From Pelosinus fermentans JBW45 (GTDB taxonomy: Bacteria > Bacillota > Negativicutes > DSM-13327): a DNA stretch of 64,000 bases. Below are positions 17,535-26,983 of the stretch, piece by piece (position 1 is the stretch's first letter; every line of letters starts with the position of its first letter). The stretch is from the NCBI RefSeq assembly GCF_000271665.2, contig NZ_CP010978.1, forward strand, positions 3,936,501 through 4,000,500. The letters run 5' to 3'. Under the pieces are notes generated by a model, which saw nothing but the letters and a program-made list of their open reading frames with translations, was not told where the DNA came from and did no database searches. The translations under genes and the position numbers were made by a program.

Positions 17535-17875
17535 TCAGAAATATTCCGATTTATTTACAATTGTCTTCATATTCGCTGAAGAATACTTGCTATTAGAGTT
17601 TCCCCACTCACCATTATGAGCGTATGTACATTCTGCAAAGGTAGTGATATATTCCCCTTTATTCATTAACTCAATATCTGCTTTAGAGAAAGCATAAACC
17701 TCAATTGCCAATCCCTTAACTGGCTTTGAGTATTTCTTTTCCGTATCTTTTGCCGCTTGGATTAGATTGCCTTCAACCGCTAAGCCCATTGTCAAAGAGA
17801 TTTGAATAGTCTTTCGGACAGCATAGCCCGTTGAAACAGAAAGTTGGCCTTCTGTAAAAAAGGACTTCTTTGTTC
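17535..17875 (-). pseudogene. 5'-truncated remnant of an unrecognised gene
   Basis: A minus-strand frame of about 110 codons is open from a stop at 17873 to 17535. Its last 86 codons could start at an ATG at 17795, but no ribosome site precedes it, and the protein-like pattern continues upstream of that ATG (EGQLSVSTGYAVRKTIQIS) without any start. The conserved-looking end reads AKDTEKKYSKPVKGLAIEVYA. I do not recognise the family. A good terminator follows, so this looks like the 3' part of a once-functional gene cut off at about 17875, where the degraded PLP-enzyme gene begins on the other strand. Confidence 0.5.
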
Positions 17876-17886
17876 ATTAAAGAACT

Positions 17887-19211
17887 ATGGATATATACGA
17901 TAAAATTTGGAGGAGAATTCCTGTGGAGAGCAAAATACCAGAAGCTTCAATCAAATGCGAAGCAAGACGTGCGTTTCTCGCGCTCTGTTCGCCTAAAACA
18001 CGACTTTTACATGATCCTATTTCCGATCCCTATGTGGTTTGTGGACATCCAAATCCATCTGACCTTGGAGATGCAGACTGCTTTTCGCAAACAGGTTCTT
18101 GGGGCAAAGTTCAGTTTTATTTCCTAAGCTTGAGACCTATCGTACTGCAGACAAATGCGGCAGAGCACCTTATGGCGGGGCGGAATATGGCATTCCGCAG
18201 ACACCTGAAGCCGACGCTGTATGTAGAAAAATTGCGGCATTGCATAAAGGGTATGGTGCCGTCATCTGTCCATCGGGATTATCCGCGATTGCAACAACTT
18301 TAGACGCGTTTTCACCGAAAGCGGTTCTTATCCCTGATAATGTATATGGACCAATGCTTCGGTTTCTGAACCGGCGACACATAAAACAAATCCGTTATCC
18401 AGCAGGTGCTTCAGCAGATGAATTTCGCTCGGTCCTATTAAAAGCGCGTAGCGAATATTCTCAACGTGAAGACTTGATTGTCTATATCGAGGCTCCGGGC
18501 AGCGGTACTTTCGAAATACCCGATATCAATGGCATAATAGCTATAGCACAAAATGCCAAGTTACGTACTGTTATGGACAACACATGGGCAAGCCACGTCC
18601 GTTTTCAACCTCTTGAACACGGTATTGATATTGCTGTGCAAGCGACGACAAAATACGAAGGTGGATATGGTGATACGCCATCTGGGATTGTTATCGCCAA
18701 GCATCCACAAGATCTGCAGATCATCACCGATGAATTGCGCGCAACCGGTAACGGCGCAGTCGCACCAACGACTTGCTCGCGACTTTATCACAGAATTGAT
18801 TCGACTGAAGAACGTCTCAATCAACACGCCGACACCGCTCAACGGCTGATCGAATGGTTTTTGAAACAGCCTTTCGTCACTAACGTCCTTTCGCCGACTT
18901 TGGAAACCTCACCTTATCATGAACGTTTCCAGCACTATTTCGGCAAAGGAAATGGTCTTTTTAGCGTCGTTTTCCATCCGGACCTGCCGGCAGAGCATGT
19001 CGAGGCTTTTGTTGATGCACTAAACCTGTTCTGGGTTGCTGAAAGCTGGGGAGGGCATTTGTCGCTTGTATTGCCGGTTCATGCCAAGCGCGAAGTTACA
19101 CCCATGCCAGATGGTTATATTTTACGCTTCCATGCCGGGCTCGAAGACTACCAGGATCTTTTGCGTGATCTCAACCAAGCGGCAGGATATTTTCTCGATA
19201 ATAGCAACTAA
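17887..19211 (+). pseudogene. Cys/Met metabolism PLP-dependent enzyme (cystathionine beta-lyase-like), frameshifted at its 5' end
   Basis: From about 18102 a 370-codon frame encodes most of a trans-sulfuration enzyme: YGGAEYGIPQTPEADAV, CPSGLSAIATTL, VMDNTWAS and the PLP-lysine region QATTKYEGGYGDTPSG, ending near a usual carboxy terminus. The amino-terminal part is missing from that frame. A second frame with a start at 17887 after GGAGGAGA runs through 18120 and carries KTRLLHDPISDP, which resembles the family's usual opening, and a third frame is open between them. One or two frameshifts near 18060-18110 would join them. Codon use is more GC-rich than in the neighbours, which suggests transfer. 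A true shorter enzyme starting at 18099 is possible but would lack the amino-terminal arm. Confidence 0.7.
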
Positions 19212-19270
19212 TATAACATTCAATTTAATCGTGTTAGTTAGTGAGGTGTAAAAAACAAAACTCAAAGGCA

Positions 19271-19346
19271 AAACTCAAAGGGACGGTTCTATCGAGTTAC
19301 GCTTTAGGAAAACTCAAAGGGACGGTTCTATCGAGTTACGCTTTAG
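19271..19346 (+). repeat. Two direct copies of a 37-base REP-like unit
   Basis: Units at 19271-19307 and 19310-19346 are identical, start with AAACTCAAAGGGACGGTTC and end GTTACGCTTTAG. The second unit supplies the last codons and the stop of the transposase on the other strand. Confidence 0.9.
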
Positions 19347-20097
19347 AAATTACAGTTTGACAGATACCTGTCACTCTTGCTATCTGTCGCGTTGATATAC
19401 CCTCTACTCCCTTTATTCTCCTTATTATCTCATCTCGTTTTATTCTCTCCATACTTTGCAACTCGGTAGCCATCTTAACATTTGCATACTTTTGTATCAT
19501 TTTCTTGGTATCTTCATCTGTTATTCTTTTTGCGTCCTTAATTTCAATACAATTATCATCAGATTGTTCATTCATATATTTTTTAAAACTGGCGATAGAT
19601 CTTTCGTGTTCTTCAGCAAAAATAGCTAATATGAAACCAGTCTCGACGATTTTATTCTGACCTATGTATTCAACATAACTGCTCCACTTATAATTAACTA
19701 CACTTTTCTCTTTTCCAGCTTTTATTGGATTTTGATGAATATATCGTAATACTGTCAGTAAATATGCATCCGTTTCCACAACTTCACTTTTAAATCGATC
19801 TTGAAATAAGTGACCAACTCGATCATATTTACGATTGTACCACGCCACATAGCTTACTCCAATTCTCTTCATAGAGTGTCCGATTGGCTCTTTACCTTCC
19901 TTAATCAGCAAGTGGATATGATTATCCATTAAACAATATCCATATAGAATATACCTAGCAATTTCTTTATAATATTGTAAATATCCTATAAACTTTTCTC
20001 GATCTTCATCATCCTCAAATATGACTTGCTTATTGATTCCCCGTATAATTATGTGATAGATTCCACTTTCGCTCCTTTGACGCGCTTGTCTGGACAT
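19336..20097 (-). mobile_element. REP-associated tyrosine transposase (RAYT, Y1_Tnp family)
   Basis: This is a single-strand transposase of 253 residues related to IS200/IS605 TnpA. The HUH-type motif is NHIHLLI near residue 60, and the catalytic tyrosine lies in LRYIHQNPIKAG near residue 120. A carboxy-terminal helix-turn-helix-like segment (ISTRQIARVTGICQTVISKA) extends past the catalytic domain, as in many RAYTs. ATG at 20097 is preceded by a weak GAGGTGATAAG ribosome site. REP-like sequences flank the gene in inverted orientation: ACTCAAAGGGACGGTTC downstream and its complement at 20141-20164. By family knowledge such enzymes spread short palindromes rather than whole IS copies. The frame looks intact. 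Confidence 0.88.
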
Positions 20098-20140
20098 TTC
20101 TTATCACCTCATTGATATTCTATCACTTATTTCTTTTAAA

Positions 20141-20164
20141 CTCAATGGAACCGTCCCTTTGAGT
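20141..20164 (-). repeat. REP-like terminal repeat upstream of the RAYT
   Basis: The reverse complement reads ACTCAAAGGGACGGTTCC, matching the start of the direct repeats at the other end of the transposase gene. Confidence 0.8.
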
Positions 20165-20184
20165 ACCGAAGTTTGTCGCAAAAT

Positions 20185-20224
20185 AAAAAATCCCATGACT
20201 TTTTACCTAGTCATGGGATTTCTA
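20185..20224 (-). terminator. Terminator after the amidohydrolase gene
   Basis: AATCCCATGACT pairs with AGTCATGGGATT; on the minus strand TTTTTTATTTT follows. Confidence 0.8.
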
Positions 20225-20307
20225 TTGGATTTTAGATTTATGACAAATCTTGAACAAATTTAGCCAGAATCAAAAAAATACTTTCAAGCTCAGGCATTTC
20301 ATTTTCA

Positions 20308-21663
20308 TTATATTTGATAATCATATACAGGCTTATTGCATCTTACCGCTTTTCCTGCTTTTGTATCCATCAGTTCCCCTTTAGCCAGGGCTAATTTGCC
20401 ATTGAGAAAGACGTAATCAATTCCTTCAGGATGGGCATTTGGCTGTCCAAAGACCGCTTTATCGGTAATGTTCTTGATATCAAATACTACGATGTCTGCG
20501 TCCATGCCTTTTCTTAAACGGCCTTTTGACGTAAAGCCGAGGGTTTCTGCTGGCAGCAGGGTAGCTTTACGAACTGCTTCCATAATGTTTAATTCATACC
20601 GCTCTGTAACCATCTTTTTAAAATAGCGAGGAAAGCTGCCAGCAATTTGGGGATGCCCTTCTCCTGGCAGATAGGTACCCGTATCGGTAGAAGGCATTGC
20701 ATAAGGATGGTTTAGCGCCATATAGATTTCTTCTTCAATTCCGGTAAAAACAACGACTGCCGTATGGGGATGCTGAGTCCGAAGCTCATGATATATATCC
20801 ATAGTTAAACGCTGACCATTATATTTACCTGTTATGACTAGAATATCATCGAGCTTCCATCCATTGGTTTCCATATATTCTTCATTAAAGAGAACTGCGC
20901 CAATATGGGTTGCCCACTGAGTATACATGCCGCTGTCAAATCGTATATCCAATCCTTCGAATCTCGCTCTGTTAATTACGGAAAGGGCCTCTTCCATAAC
21001 TCCCGTTCCATATTGGTATACAAAATGAGATACTTGGATACGAGCACCCGTTTGGCGGGCAATGGCGATGACTTCCACTAAGGAATACATATCAATGCCG
21101 GTAATCATCCGCGTATCTACGGCTACAATTCTGCCGTATCTGGCAGCAATCTTGCTCAGATTCATAATCTCATCATTCGAGCTGCCGGGTGCATAAGCCA
21201 GTCCCAAAGATAGACCACATGCCCCTTCTTCCAAAGCCTTCTCTACCAAATATTCCATTTGCCTTAATTGTTCAGGTGTAGCAGGTTTTAACGGATCTGT
21301 GGCCCCAACTTCTTCCCGCAGGCTAATTGAATGACCAATTAATTCTGCTTGATTGACGATAAAACCTTGCTTTTCTTGAGCGGCAAAAAAAGCGTTTATG
21401 TCTAATGGGCTTAAACCGCAATTCCCGCCGACAGTGGTGGTGATTCCCTGTCTTAAGGAAAGCTCTCCGCAATAATCATCCCAATCTACATGTCCATGTA
21501 TGTCAATGAAACCAGGGCATACCATTTTGCCCTCCACATCAAACTCTTGAAGTCCTTGGATGTTATCTTTTGTAATCATCTCTATTTTTCCATTTACGAT
21601 TCCGATATTCCCCCGAGACCGAGTAAGGGTTTCGGGGTCAATTAAAATCCCATTTCTAATCAC
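20308..21663 (-). CDS. Amidohydrolase, N-acyl-D-amino-acid deacylase-like
   Basis: This is a metal-dependent hydrolase of 451 residues in the D-aminoacylase/dihydroorotase-like group. Metal-site motifs are GFIDIHGHVDWD near residue 56, GGNCGLSPL near 100, QVSHF near 225 and the late aspartate in STDTGTYLPGEGHP. The carboxy-terminal beta-sandwich reads GRLRKGMDADIVVFD. The frame's canonical start is GTG at 21663 with no good ribosome site; the family's usual opening (MFDIVIRNG) would instead start at an ATT at 21675, and an in-frame stop lies only three codons further up. Removal of acyl groups from D-amino acids is a family-level inference. It is a single-gene unit with its own terminator. 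Confidence 0.82.
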   Translation of the reverse strand: MIRNGILIDPETLTRSRGNIGIVNGKIEMITKDNIQGLQEFDVEGKMVCPGFIDIHGHVDWDDYCGELSLRQGITTTVGGNCGLSPLDINAFFAAQEKQGFIVNQAELIGHSISLREEVGATDPLKPATPEQLRQMEYLVEKALEEGACGLSLGLAYAPGSSNDEIMNLSKIAARYGRIVAVDTRMITGIDMYSLVEVIAIARQTGARIQVSHFVYQYGTGVMEEALSVINRARFEGLDIRFDSGMYTQWATHIGAVLFNEEYMETNGWKLDDILVITGKYNGQRLTMDIYHELRTQHPHTAVVVFTGIEEEIYMALNHPYAMPSTDTGTYLPGEGHPQIAGSFPRYFKKMVTERYELNIMEAVRKATLLPAETLGFTSKGRLRKGMDADIVVFDIKNITDKAVFGQPNAHPEGIDYVFLNGKLALAKGELMDTKAGKAVRCNKPVYDYQI

Positions 21664-21762
21664 TATGTCAAAAATAGTTCTTCAACCGCCTCTCATGTGG
21701 ATCTGTTTCAACGTATAACGAGTATGCTTTAATCTTAGAATATCTTGATTATATAGAAATAG

Positions 21763-21802
21763 CAATAAGGTTACAAATTAAAATTTGCAACCTTATTGCA
21801 CC
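21763..21802 (-). terminator. Terminator after copA
   Basis: GCAATAAGGTT and AACCTTATTGC, extended by CAAATT/AATTTG, form a long stem just downstream of the copA stop. Confidence 0.75.
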
Positions 21803-21842
21803 GTGATGAAAGAAGAATTCAATATTCGCTATTGTTTTTTCC

Positions 21843-24272
21843 TTAATGATATGGTTTAAACCGTTTTAGCCTGAGTGCATTCATGACTACGGATACAGAG
21901 CTAAATGCCATAGCTGCGCCAGCTACTACAGGTGATAAATAGCCTGCAACCGCCACTGGAATGCCTAATGAGTTATAGATGAGTGCCCAGAAGAGATTTT
22001 GTTTAATATTGGTCATTGTTGCCTTACTCAGCTTAATAGCAGCAACAATTCCACTCAAATCTCCCCGCATCAGTGTAATGTCCGCTGCCTCGATTGCTAC
22101 GTCAGTACCTGTTCCAATGGCAAATCCAACATCAGCAATCACTAAAGCCGGAGCATCATTAATGCCGTCACCTACCATGGCTACTACCTTGCCTTCTTTT
22201 CTTAAGGATTCTACTTTTTGCGCTTTATGTTCCGGCAGAACTTCAAACATCACATGTTCAATGCCGACTTGCGCAGCAATGGTGCGAGCCGTACGTTCAT
22301 TATCACCAGTGATCATCCACACTTCCAGCCCTAATGCCTTAAGCTCAGACACTGCTTTTGCAGAATGTTCCTTTACAGTATCCGCTACAGCTAGCAGTCC
22401 TAGCATTTCTTTGTCTGAAGACATCAGCATAACTGTTTTTCCCTGCTCTTCCAGTCCCTCAATCTGGGGGATAAGAGCATCGATAGCAATACCATTTTCC
22501 CGCATTAATTTTCGCGTACCCACTAAGATTCTGTTTCCCTCAATCACTGCTTCTACCCCATATCCAGGAATGGCAGTGAAAGAATCCGGATCAGTAGCAG
22601 CGCTTCCCTGAGCCTGACCAAATTTAACAATGGCTTGGGCCAAGGGATGTTCTGATTTTTTTTCTGCTCGCACCGCCAAGGCTAATAGTTCTTTTTTTCC
22701 TAGATCTGTCAAGGGAATAATATCCGTTACATCGGGCTCTCCCTTTGTAATCGTACCGGTTTTATCTAACACAATGGACGTCAGCTTATGGGCATTTTCC
22801 AAGTGCTCAGCGCCTTTAATCAGAATGCCATTCTCAGCGCCTTTACCCGTTCCTACCATGATCGAGGTAGGCGTAGCCAATCCCAATGCACATGGGCAAG
22901 CAATGACCAATACAGCAGTACAATTAATCAAAGCACGAGAAAAATTACCAGGGTCCATGACAAAATACCATCCTAAGAAGGTCAGTATGGCAATACCGAT
23001 GATCGTAGGTACAAAAAACCCTGAAACCACATCGGCAAAACGTTGAATCGGCGCTTTCGATCCTTGTGCCTCTTCCACAATACGTACAATTTGGGCAAGG
23101 GCTGTATCTTTCCCCACCTTAGTGGCCTTAAAGGTAAAGGTGCCAAATTTATTAATGGTTGCACCAACGACTGTATCATCGACTTTTTTATCAACAGGAA
23201 GGCTTTCACCAGTCAGCATGGATTCATCAACTGCGGAATTCCCCTCCATAATAGTGCCATCTACAGGAATTTTTTCTCCAGGTCGCACGACGATAAGGTC
23301 TCCGACTACTACGGCTTCGATCATAACATCCATTTCTTCGCCATTTCGGATGACACGAGCCGTTTTTGCTTGCAGGCCCATAAGTGCTTTTATGGCTTCC
23401 GAGGTGTGTCCCTTAGCTCTTGCTTCCAGCAGCTTTCCTAAGATGATGAGGGTAATCAAGATAGCAGAGGTTTCAAAATACAATTCGGGTATACCGCGCA
23501 CTATATTAGCGATACTATAAAAATATGCAGCGGACGTTCCTAGAGCCACCAATACATCCATATTCGAACTGCCATTGCGCAAAGCAGAATAAGCACCGCG
23601 ATAGAACTGAAGCCCAGCCACAAACTGTACGGGTGTAGCTAAAGCCAATTGCAAATATGGATTGTGCAAGAAATCGGTAAGCCCCCCCATAATGCCTAGA
23701 ACATGCAGCGTCATGCCTAGTAATAAAGGAAACGAAAGCACTGCGGATAGTATCAGTCGTTTTTTTTGATGATTAAATTCGGTCTCTTTTGCTGTATCCT
23801 CCTGATTTGGATTATGATCCGTTACATCATGAGCTTTAAAACCTAATGCATCTACTTTGGCTTTCATTTGTTCGATGGTTATTTCCCTGGGATCATACTC
23901 TACCGTCGCTTTTTCAGCAGCCAGGTTAACAACAGCACCGTAGATGCCTGGCAATTTATTCAGCCCTTTTTCAATACGATTGGCGCAAGTAGCACAACTC
24001 ATCCCGGTAATTTTAAAATTCGCTTTATCTTTAATCACTTGGTAACCAAGTTTTTCGATCTTTTCTCCAATCTCTTTCACACTCACCTGTGCCGGATCAT
24101 AAGACACAGTAGCTTTCTCAGCAGCGAAATTCACCACCGCTTTATTTACACCAGCTAGCTTTGTTAACCCTTTCTCGATCCGGCTTGCGCAGACAGCACA
24201 AGTCATACCGCCAATCTTAAAGGTACCTGATTGTAAATCAGCACTTGCCTGATTTTCTCTCAAAACCGTCAT
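21843..24272 (-). CDS. copA: Copper-exporting P1B-type ATPase
   Basis: This membrane pump of 809 residues exports Cu(I) using ATP. Two amino-terminal metal-binding domains carry GMTCAVCAS (cysteines 25 and 28) and GMSCATCAN (cysteines 93 and 96). The membrane CPC motif reads IACPCALG, the phosphorylated aspartate lies in DKTGTIT, and [10 protein letters not shown] and HPLAQAI mark the P and N domains. The carboxy-terminal membrane pair has the [11 protein letters not shown]-like pattern ([12 protein letters not shown]) and [15 protein letters not shown] typical of CopA. A promoter and a CsoR-type palindrome lie directly upstream, and csoR plus a two-component system are close by on the same strand. 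Confidence 0.96.
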   Translation of the reverse strand: MTVLRENQASADLQSGTFKIGGMTCAVCASRIEKGLTKLAGVNKAVVNFAAEKATVSYDPAQVSVKEIGEKIEKLGYQVIKDKANFKITGMSCATCANRIEKGLNKLPGIYGAVVNLAAEKATVEYDPREITIEQMKAKVDALGFKAHDVTDHNPNQEDTAKETEFNHQKKRLILSAVLSFPLLLGMTLHVLGIMGGLTDFLHNPYLQLALATPVQFVAGLQFYRGAYSALRNGSSNMDVLVALGTSAAYFYSIANIVRGIPELYFETSAILITLIILGKLLEARAKGHTSEAIKALMGLQAKTARVIRNGEEMDVMIEAVVVGDLIVVRPGEKIPVDGTIMEGNSAVDESMLTGESLPVDKKVDDTVVGATINKFGTFTFKATKVGKDTALAQIVRIVEEAQGSKAPIQRFADVVSGFFVPTIIGIAILTFLGWYFVMDPGNFSRALINCTAVLVIACPCALGLATPTSIMVGTGKGAENGILIKGAEHLENAHKLTSIVLDKTGTITKGEPDVTDIIPLTDLGKKELLALAVRAEKKSEHPLAQAIVKFGQAQGSAATDPDSFTAIPGYGVEAVIEGNRILVGTRKLMRENGIAIDALIPQIEGLEEQGKTVMLMSSDKEMLGLLAVADTVKEHSAKAVSELKALGLEVWMITGDNERTARTIAAQVGIEHVMFEVLPEHKAQKVESLRKEGKVVAMVGDGINDAPALVIADVGFAIGTGTDVAIEAADITLMRGDLSGIVAAIKLSKATMTNIKQNLFWALIYNSLGIPVAVAGYLSPVVAGAAMAFSSVSVVMNALRLKRFKPYH

Positions 24273-24333
24273 GATTTTTCCACATCCTTCTAAAGCAACT
24301 CGCTTTTATCTCATATATCCACCTATCGTATAC

Positions 24334-24352
24334 TATACCCCTCTAGGGTATA
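24334..24352 (-). promoter_or_regulatory. CsoR-type operator of copA
   Basis: A perfect inverted repeat TATACCC-N5-GGGTATA lies just after the copA -10 box, across the expected transcription start. CsoR sites of this AT-flanked, CCC/GGG form are known upstream of copper exporters. Confidence 0.85.
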
Positions 24353-24357
24353 TGTAC

Positions 24358-24386
24358 ATTATAAAACTATATTTTGTTCTGGTCAA
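24358..24386 (-). promoter_or_regulatory. copA promoter
   Basis: On the minus strand TTGACC (24381-24386) and TATAAT (24358-24363) are 17 bases apart, with the CsoR-type palindrome immediately downstream. Confidence 0.8.
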
Positions 24387-24473
24387 TATTATTAGCCAAT
24401 TTCATTTTTTTCATGTGTTATGCTTTCGATATAGCAAAGAACAGACATCCTAGGTAGATGCCTGTTTTAGGAT

Positions 24474-25628
24474 TTATACCTGCTTACTCGCCTCTTCTAG
24501 CTCTACCGGCAGTAGTATTTCAAATACACTTCCTTCTCCTAATTCACTGCTTACTGTTACCTTGCCACCATGAATCTCTACCAGCTGCTTAACAACGGCC
24601 AACCCTAGACCTGATCCACCACTTTTTCGATCCCGGGATTTGTCCCCCCGATAAAAATGGTCAAACAGGTATGGTATATCTTCCTGATCAATCCCCGGAC
24701 CTTTGTCTGCTACAGATATTTTAATCCATGATCGCCCCGCTTCTTCACTCTTCTCGGTAATGATTTTTACAGAGCCTTTAATGGGAGAATAGCGAATGGC
24801 ATTCACAAAAATATTATAAAAAACTTGACTAATCCGATCTGCATCTGCTTCGATTTCGGGAAGGTCTTGTGCAAGTGAACAGGAAACAGAGATATCCTTT
24901 TCGTCAGATAAAGGTTTTAGCATATACACTGAGCGACTAATAATTTGATTAATATCAATTCTGCTTTTTTCCATCGCTAATTGACGAACTTCTGCCAGGG
25001 ACAAATCCCGCAGATCTGTAATCAGGCGATTTAAGCGAATCGCTTCTTCATGCAAAGAAGCAAGCTGTTCTTTGCTGGGATCGATCACGCCATCCACCAT
25101 TCCCTCCAAATGCCCCTGAATAATGGCCAGTGGAGTGCGAAGTTCATGAGCAATATTAGCCAAAAACTGCCTCCGGAGATTCGTATTGATTGTCAGAGTC
25201 TCAGCCATCCGGTTAAAAATAGCAGCCAAATGTCCGACTTCGTCTTTAGTTTCAATCGGTACTTTCTGGTCAAAATTTCCTTGTTCAATTTGCTCAGCAG
25301 CAGTGCTCAAATTGCGCAAGGGTATAGTAATACTGCGAGCCAAAGCATAGCTTGCCGCCAGTCCCGCCACTAAAACGGCCATCCCAACCCAAATCAGAGA
25401 CTGGTGAACAGAGGCCAAAAACGTCTCTTCCAAGGATCCCATGACCATCACCATTGGATTTGTAGTATGCCTCATCATACCATGCTGACCGGCTTCCATC
25501 TGTTGAACAATTAGATATTCTGTAAATTGCTCAGTCATTTGCAAATTCATCAGATAGATCAGCAAAAATACGGTTAGCGCCACTGCCAGAAACATGAGTC
25601 CTGTAATGCGATAGGTAATGCTATTCAT
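24474..25628 (-). CDS. Sensor histidine kinase (EnvZ/BaeS type)
   Basis: This membrane sensor has 384 residues from ATG at 25628, which overlaps the response-regulator stop by 8 bases; the longer open frame upstream is inside the regulator gene and not credible. There are two membrane segments (about 10-32 and 82-105), a HAMP domain, the HisKA phosphoacceptor in NIAHELRTPL, then the N, G1 (DKGPGID), F and G2 (GGSGLGLAVVKQLV) boxes. The short periplasmic loop between the membrane segments is methionine- and histidine-rich (HGMMRHTTNPMVMVMG), which fits direct sensing of copper or silver. Together with the neighbouring csoR and copA genes this suggests a copper-responsive system. Confidence 0.92.
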   Translation of the reverse strand: MNSITYRITGLMFLAVALTVFLLIYLMNLQMTEQFTEYLIVQQMEAGQHGMMRHTTNPMVMVMGSLEETFLASVHQSLIWVGMAVLVAGLAASYALARSITIPLRNLSTAAEQIEQGNFDQKVPIETKDEVGHLAAIFNRMAETLTINTNLRRQFLANIAHELRTPLAIIQGHLEGMVDGVIDPSKEQLASLHEEAIRLNRLITDLRDLSLAEVRQLAMEKSRIDINQIISRSVYMLKPLSDEKDISVSCSLAQDLPEIEADADRISQVFYNIFVNAIRYSPIKGSVKIITEKSEEAGRSWIKISVADKGPGIDQEDIPYLFDHFYRGDKSRDRKSGGSGLGLAVVKQLVEIHGGKVTVSSELGEGSVFEILLPVELEEASKQV

Positions 25629-26316
25629 TGGTTTCACTGGCAAATTTATAGCCAATCCCGTATATTGTCTGTATATACTGAGGTTCCTTCGGATTGATTT
25701 CAACTTTCCTCCGCAAATTCTTAATATGGGCATCAATCGTACGCTCATATCCCTCAAAAGTATGCCCCTGGGTTTGTTCAACAATTTGCAATCGACTATA
25801 AACTCTGCCAGCATTAGCAGCTAGTAATTCTAAAATTTTAAACTCTGTTGGCGTCAGTTCCAAGACTAAACCAGCCTTCGTAACCTGATGGCGCTCCAAA
25901 TCAATCATCAGTTTTCCCGCTATAATGAGCCCGCTGCGCACAACTTCTTTATTGGTACGGCGTAAAATGGCTTTTGCTCGCGCTACCACCTCTTTGGGAC
26001 TAAATGGCTTCGTCACATAATCATCAGCACCAATTTCAAGTCCCACTAAGCGATCCCGTTCTTCATCACGAGCAGTAAGCATGAGAATCGGAATATCATT
26101 ATCCTTACGAATTCTCCGACAAACGTCCAAACCATCAAGACCGGGCAACATCAAATCTAATATCATAATGTCCGGCTTTTGCTCTCGTACTACCTGCAAA
26201 GCATCCAACCCGTTCGTTGTAGAGTAAACAAGACAGCCCTCTTTTTCAAAATAGGTTTGCAGTAGCTTTACTAGCTTTACGTCATCATCTACAATTAATA
26301 CTGCATATTGGATCAC
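25621..26316 (-). CDS. OmpR/PhoB-family response regulator
   Basis: This DNA-binding regulator has 231 residues from GTG at 26316, which follows GGAGAGATATT at good spacing; upstream in-frame codons are not supported. The receiver domain shows LIVDDD, the phosphorylated aspartate in PDIMILDLMLPGLDG, and the conserved lysine in DDYVTKPFSPKEVVAR. The winged-helix output domain contains LTPTEFKILELL and VDAHIKNLRRK-like DAHIKNLRRKVE. It is translationally coupled to the kinase. Probable targets are the copper genes around it, but no direct-repeat binding site was identified by eye. Confidence 0.93.
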   Translation of the reverse strand: MIQYAVLIVDDDVKLVKLLQTYFEKEGCLVYSTTNGLDALQVVREQKPDIMILDLMLPGLDGLDVCRRIRKDNDIPILMLTARDEERDRLVGLEIGADDYVTKPFSPKEVVARAKAILRRTNKEVVRSGLIIAGKLMIDLERHQVTKAGLVLELTPTEFKILELLAANAGRVYSRLQIVEQTQGHTFEGYERTIDAHIKNLRRKVEINPKEPQYIQTIYGIGYKFASETNE

Positions 26317-26374
26317 AATATCTCTCCTTTCATACACTCTTGGTATCTTGCCTCTGTACGAAATGGTTTTTGCG

Positions 26375-26420
26375 AATAATGGACACAGACCTCCCATTGC
26401 AGAAGACTGTGTCCATTATT
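26375..26420. repeat. Perfect 14-base inverted repeat ahead of the response regulator
   Basis: AATAATGGACACAG (26375-26388) and CTGTGTCCATTATT (26407-26420) flank an 18-base loop. There is no T run, so it is not an ordinary terminator; it may be an operator or an mRNA hairpin between the small protein gene and the regulator. Confidence 0.75.
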
Positions 26421-26428
26421 CATTCCTA

Positions 26429-26569
26429 TCAAAATTCCATCATATGAGCAATAGCCATAAAGGAGGTTGCCCATGCTCCCCACCTTAGAAAGGTTAATAT
26501 ACTTTTTTGCCAAGGCGTATATTCAGATGATTCATTTTCTATATCTTCTGGAGATCGTTTCTCTTGCAT
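26429..26569 (-). CDS. Small membrane-anchored protein in the copper cluster (46 residues)
   Basis: An unlisted short frame starts at ATG 26569 after GGAGGGAAAATAT, a convincing ribosome site. The product has a charged first half (MQEKRSPEDIENESSEY) and a hydrophobic second half (WGAWATSFMAIAHMMEF), that is, one possible membrane segment with a histidine and several methionines near its end. I do not recognise a family. It lies between csoR and the response regulator on the same strand, so a role in copper sensing or handling is plausible but only inferred from position and from its methionine/histidine tail. Confidence 0.6.
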   Translation of the reverse strand: MQEKRSPEDIENESSEYTPWQKSILTFLRWGAWATSFMAIAHMMEF

Positions 26570-26692
26570 ATATTTTCCCTCCAACCCGTTCATAAATTCC
26601 GTAATTTATATTAATTTTATCATATCTTTGTGAATAACTTATGAAGATCCCTTGAAAACATTTCTTTTTTCGATATTCTTATTCCATTCTCG

Positions 26693-26962
26693 TTATTTAG
26701 TAAATTGTTTCAACAGCTGCATTAATTCTTCAATACTTTGTTCTGCACGATCTTCTTTGATTGCTGTAACCATACAGCTTTTTGCATGACTTTCCATAAT
26801 AATAAGTGATACCTTATTTAAAGCAGCTCGAGCCGCCAATATTTGCTGAACCACATCTACACAGTACCGTCCATCATCCAACATTTTATCGATACCATTG
26901 ATCTGCCCTGCAATTTTTTTTAACCGTAATTTTAATTCACTTTTTTCTTTATCCGTTAACAC
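26693..26962 (-). CDS. csoR: CsoR-family copper-sensing repressor
   Basis: This is an all-helical metal-responsive repressor of the DUF156 family, 89 residues from the preferred GTG at 26962 (spacing 8 from GAGGGAG; the GTG at 26971 overlaps that site). The copper-binding triad is complete: cysteine 34 (RYCVDVV), histidine 59 and cysteine 63 (ESHAKSC). This C-H-C set is that of CsoR rather than RcnR or FrmR. It should release DNA when Cu(I) binds, derepressing copA, whose operator matches. A GGTAGGGGGGTATA stretch next to its own promoter suggests autoregulation. Confidence 0.92.
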   Translation of the reverse strand: MLTDKEKSELKLRLKKIAGQINGIDKMLDDGRYCVDVVQQILAARAALNKVSLIIMESHAKSCMVTAIKEDRAEQSIEELMQLLKQFTK

Positions 26963-26983
26963 AAAATTCACTCCCTCTACTAC

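Noticed and set aside
19271-19346. Short CRISPR-like array
   Set aside because: There are only two units, they are separated by two bases, there are no spacers and no cas genes; the unit belongs to the RAYT.
21979-22611. 210-codon plus-strand frame inside copA
   Set aside because: It is an antisense shadow of a well-supported P-type ATPase gene.
26313-26513. 66-codon minus-strand frame between the small copper protein and the response regulator
   Set aside because: It overlaps the better-supported 46-residue frame and crosses the inverted repeat; it has no good ribosome site.
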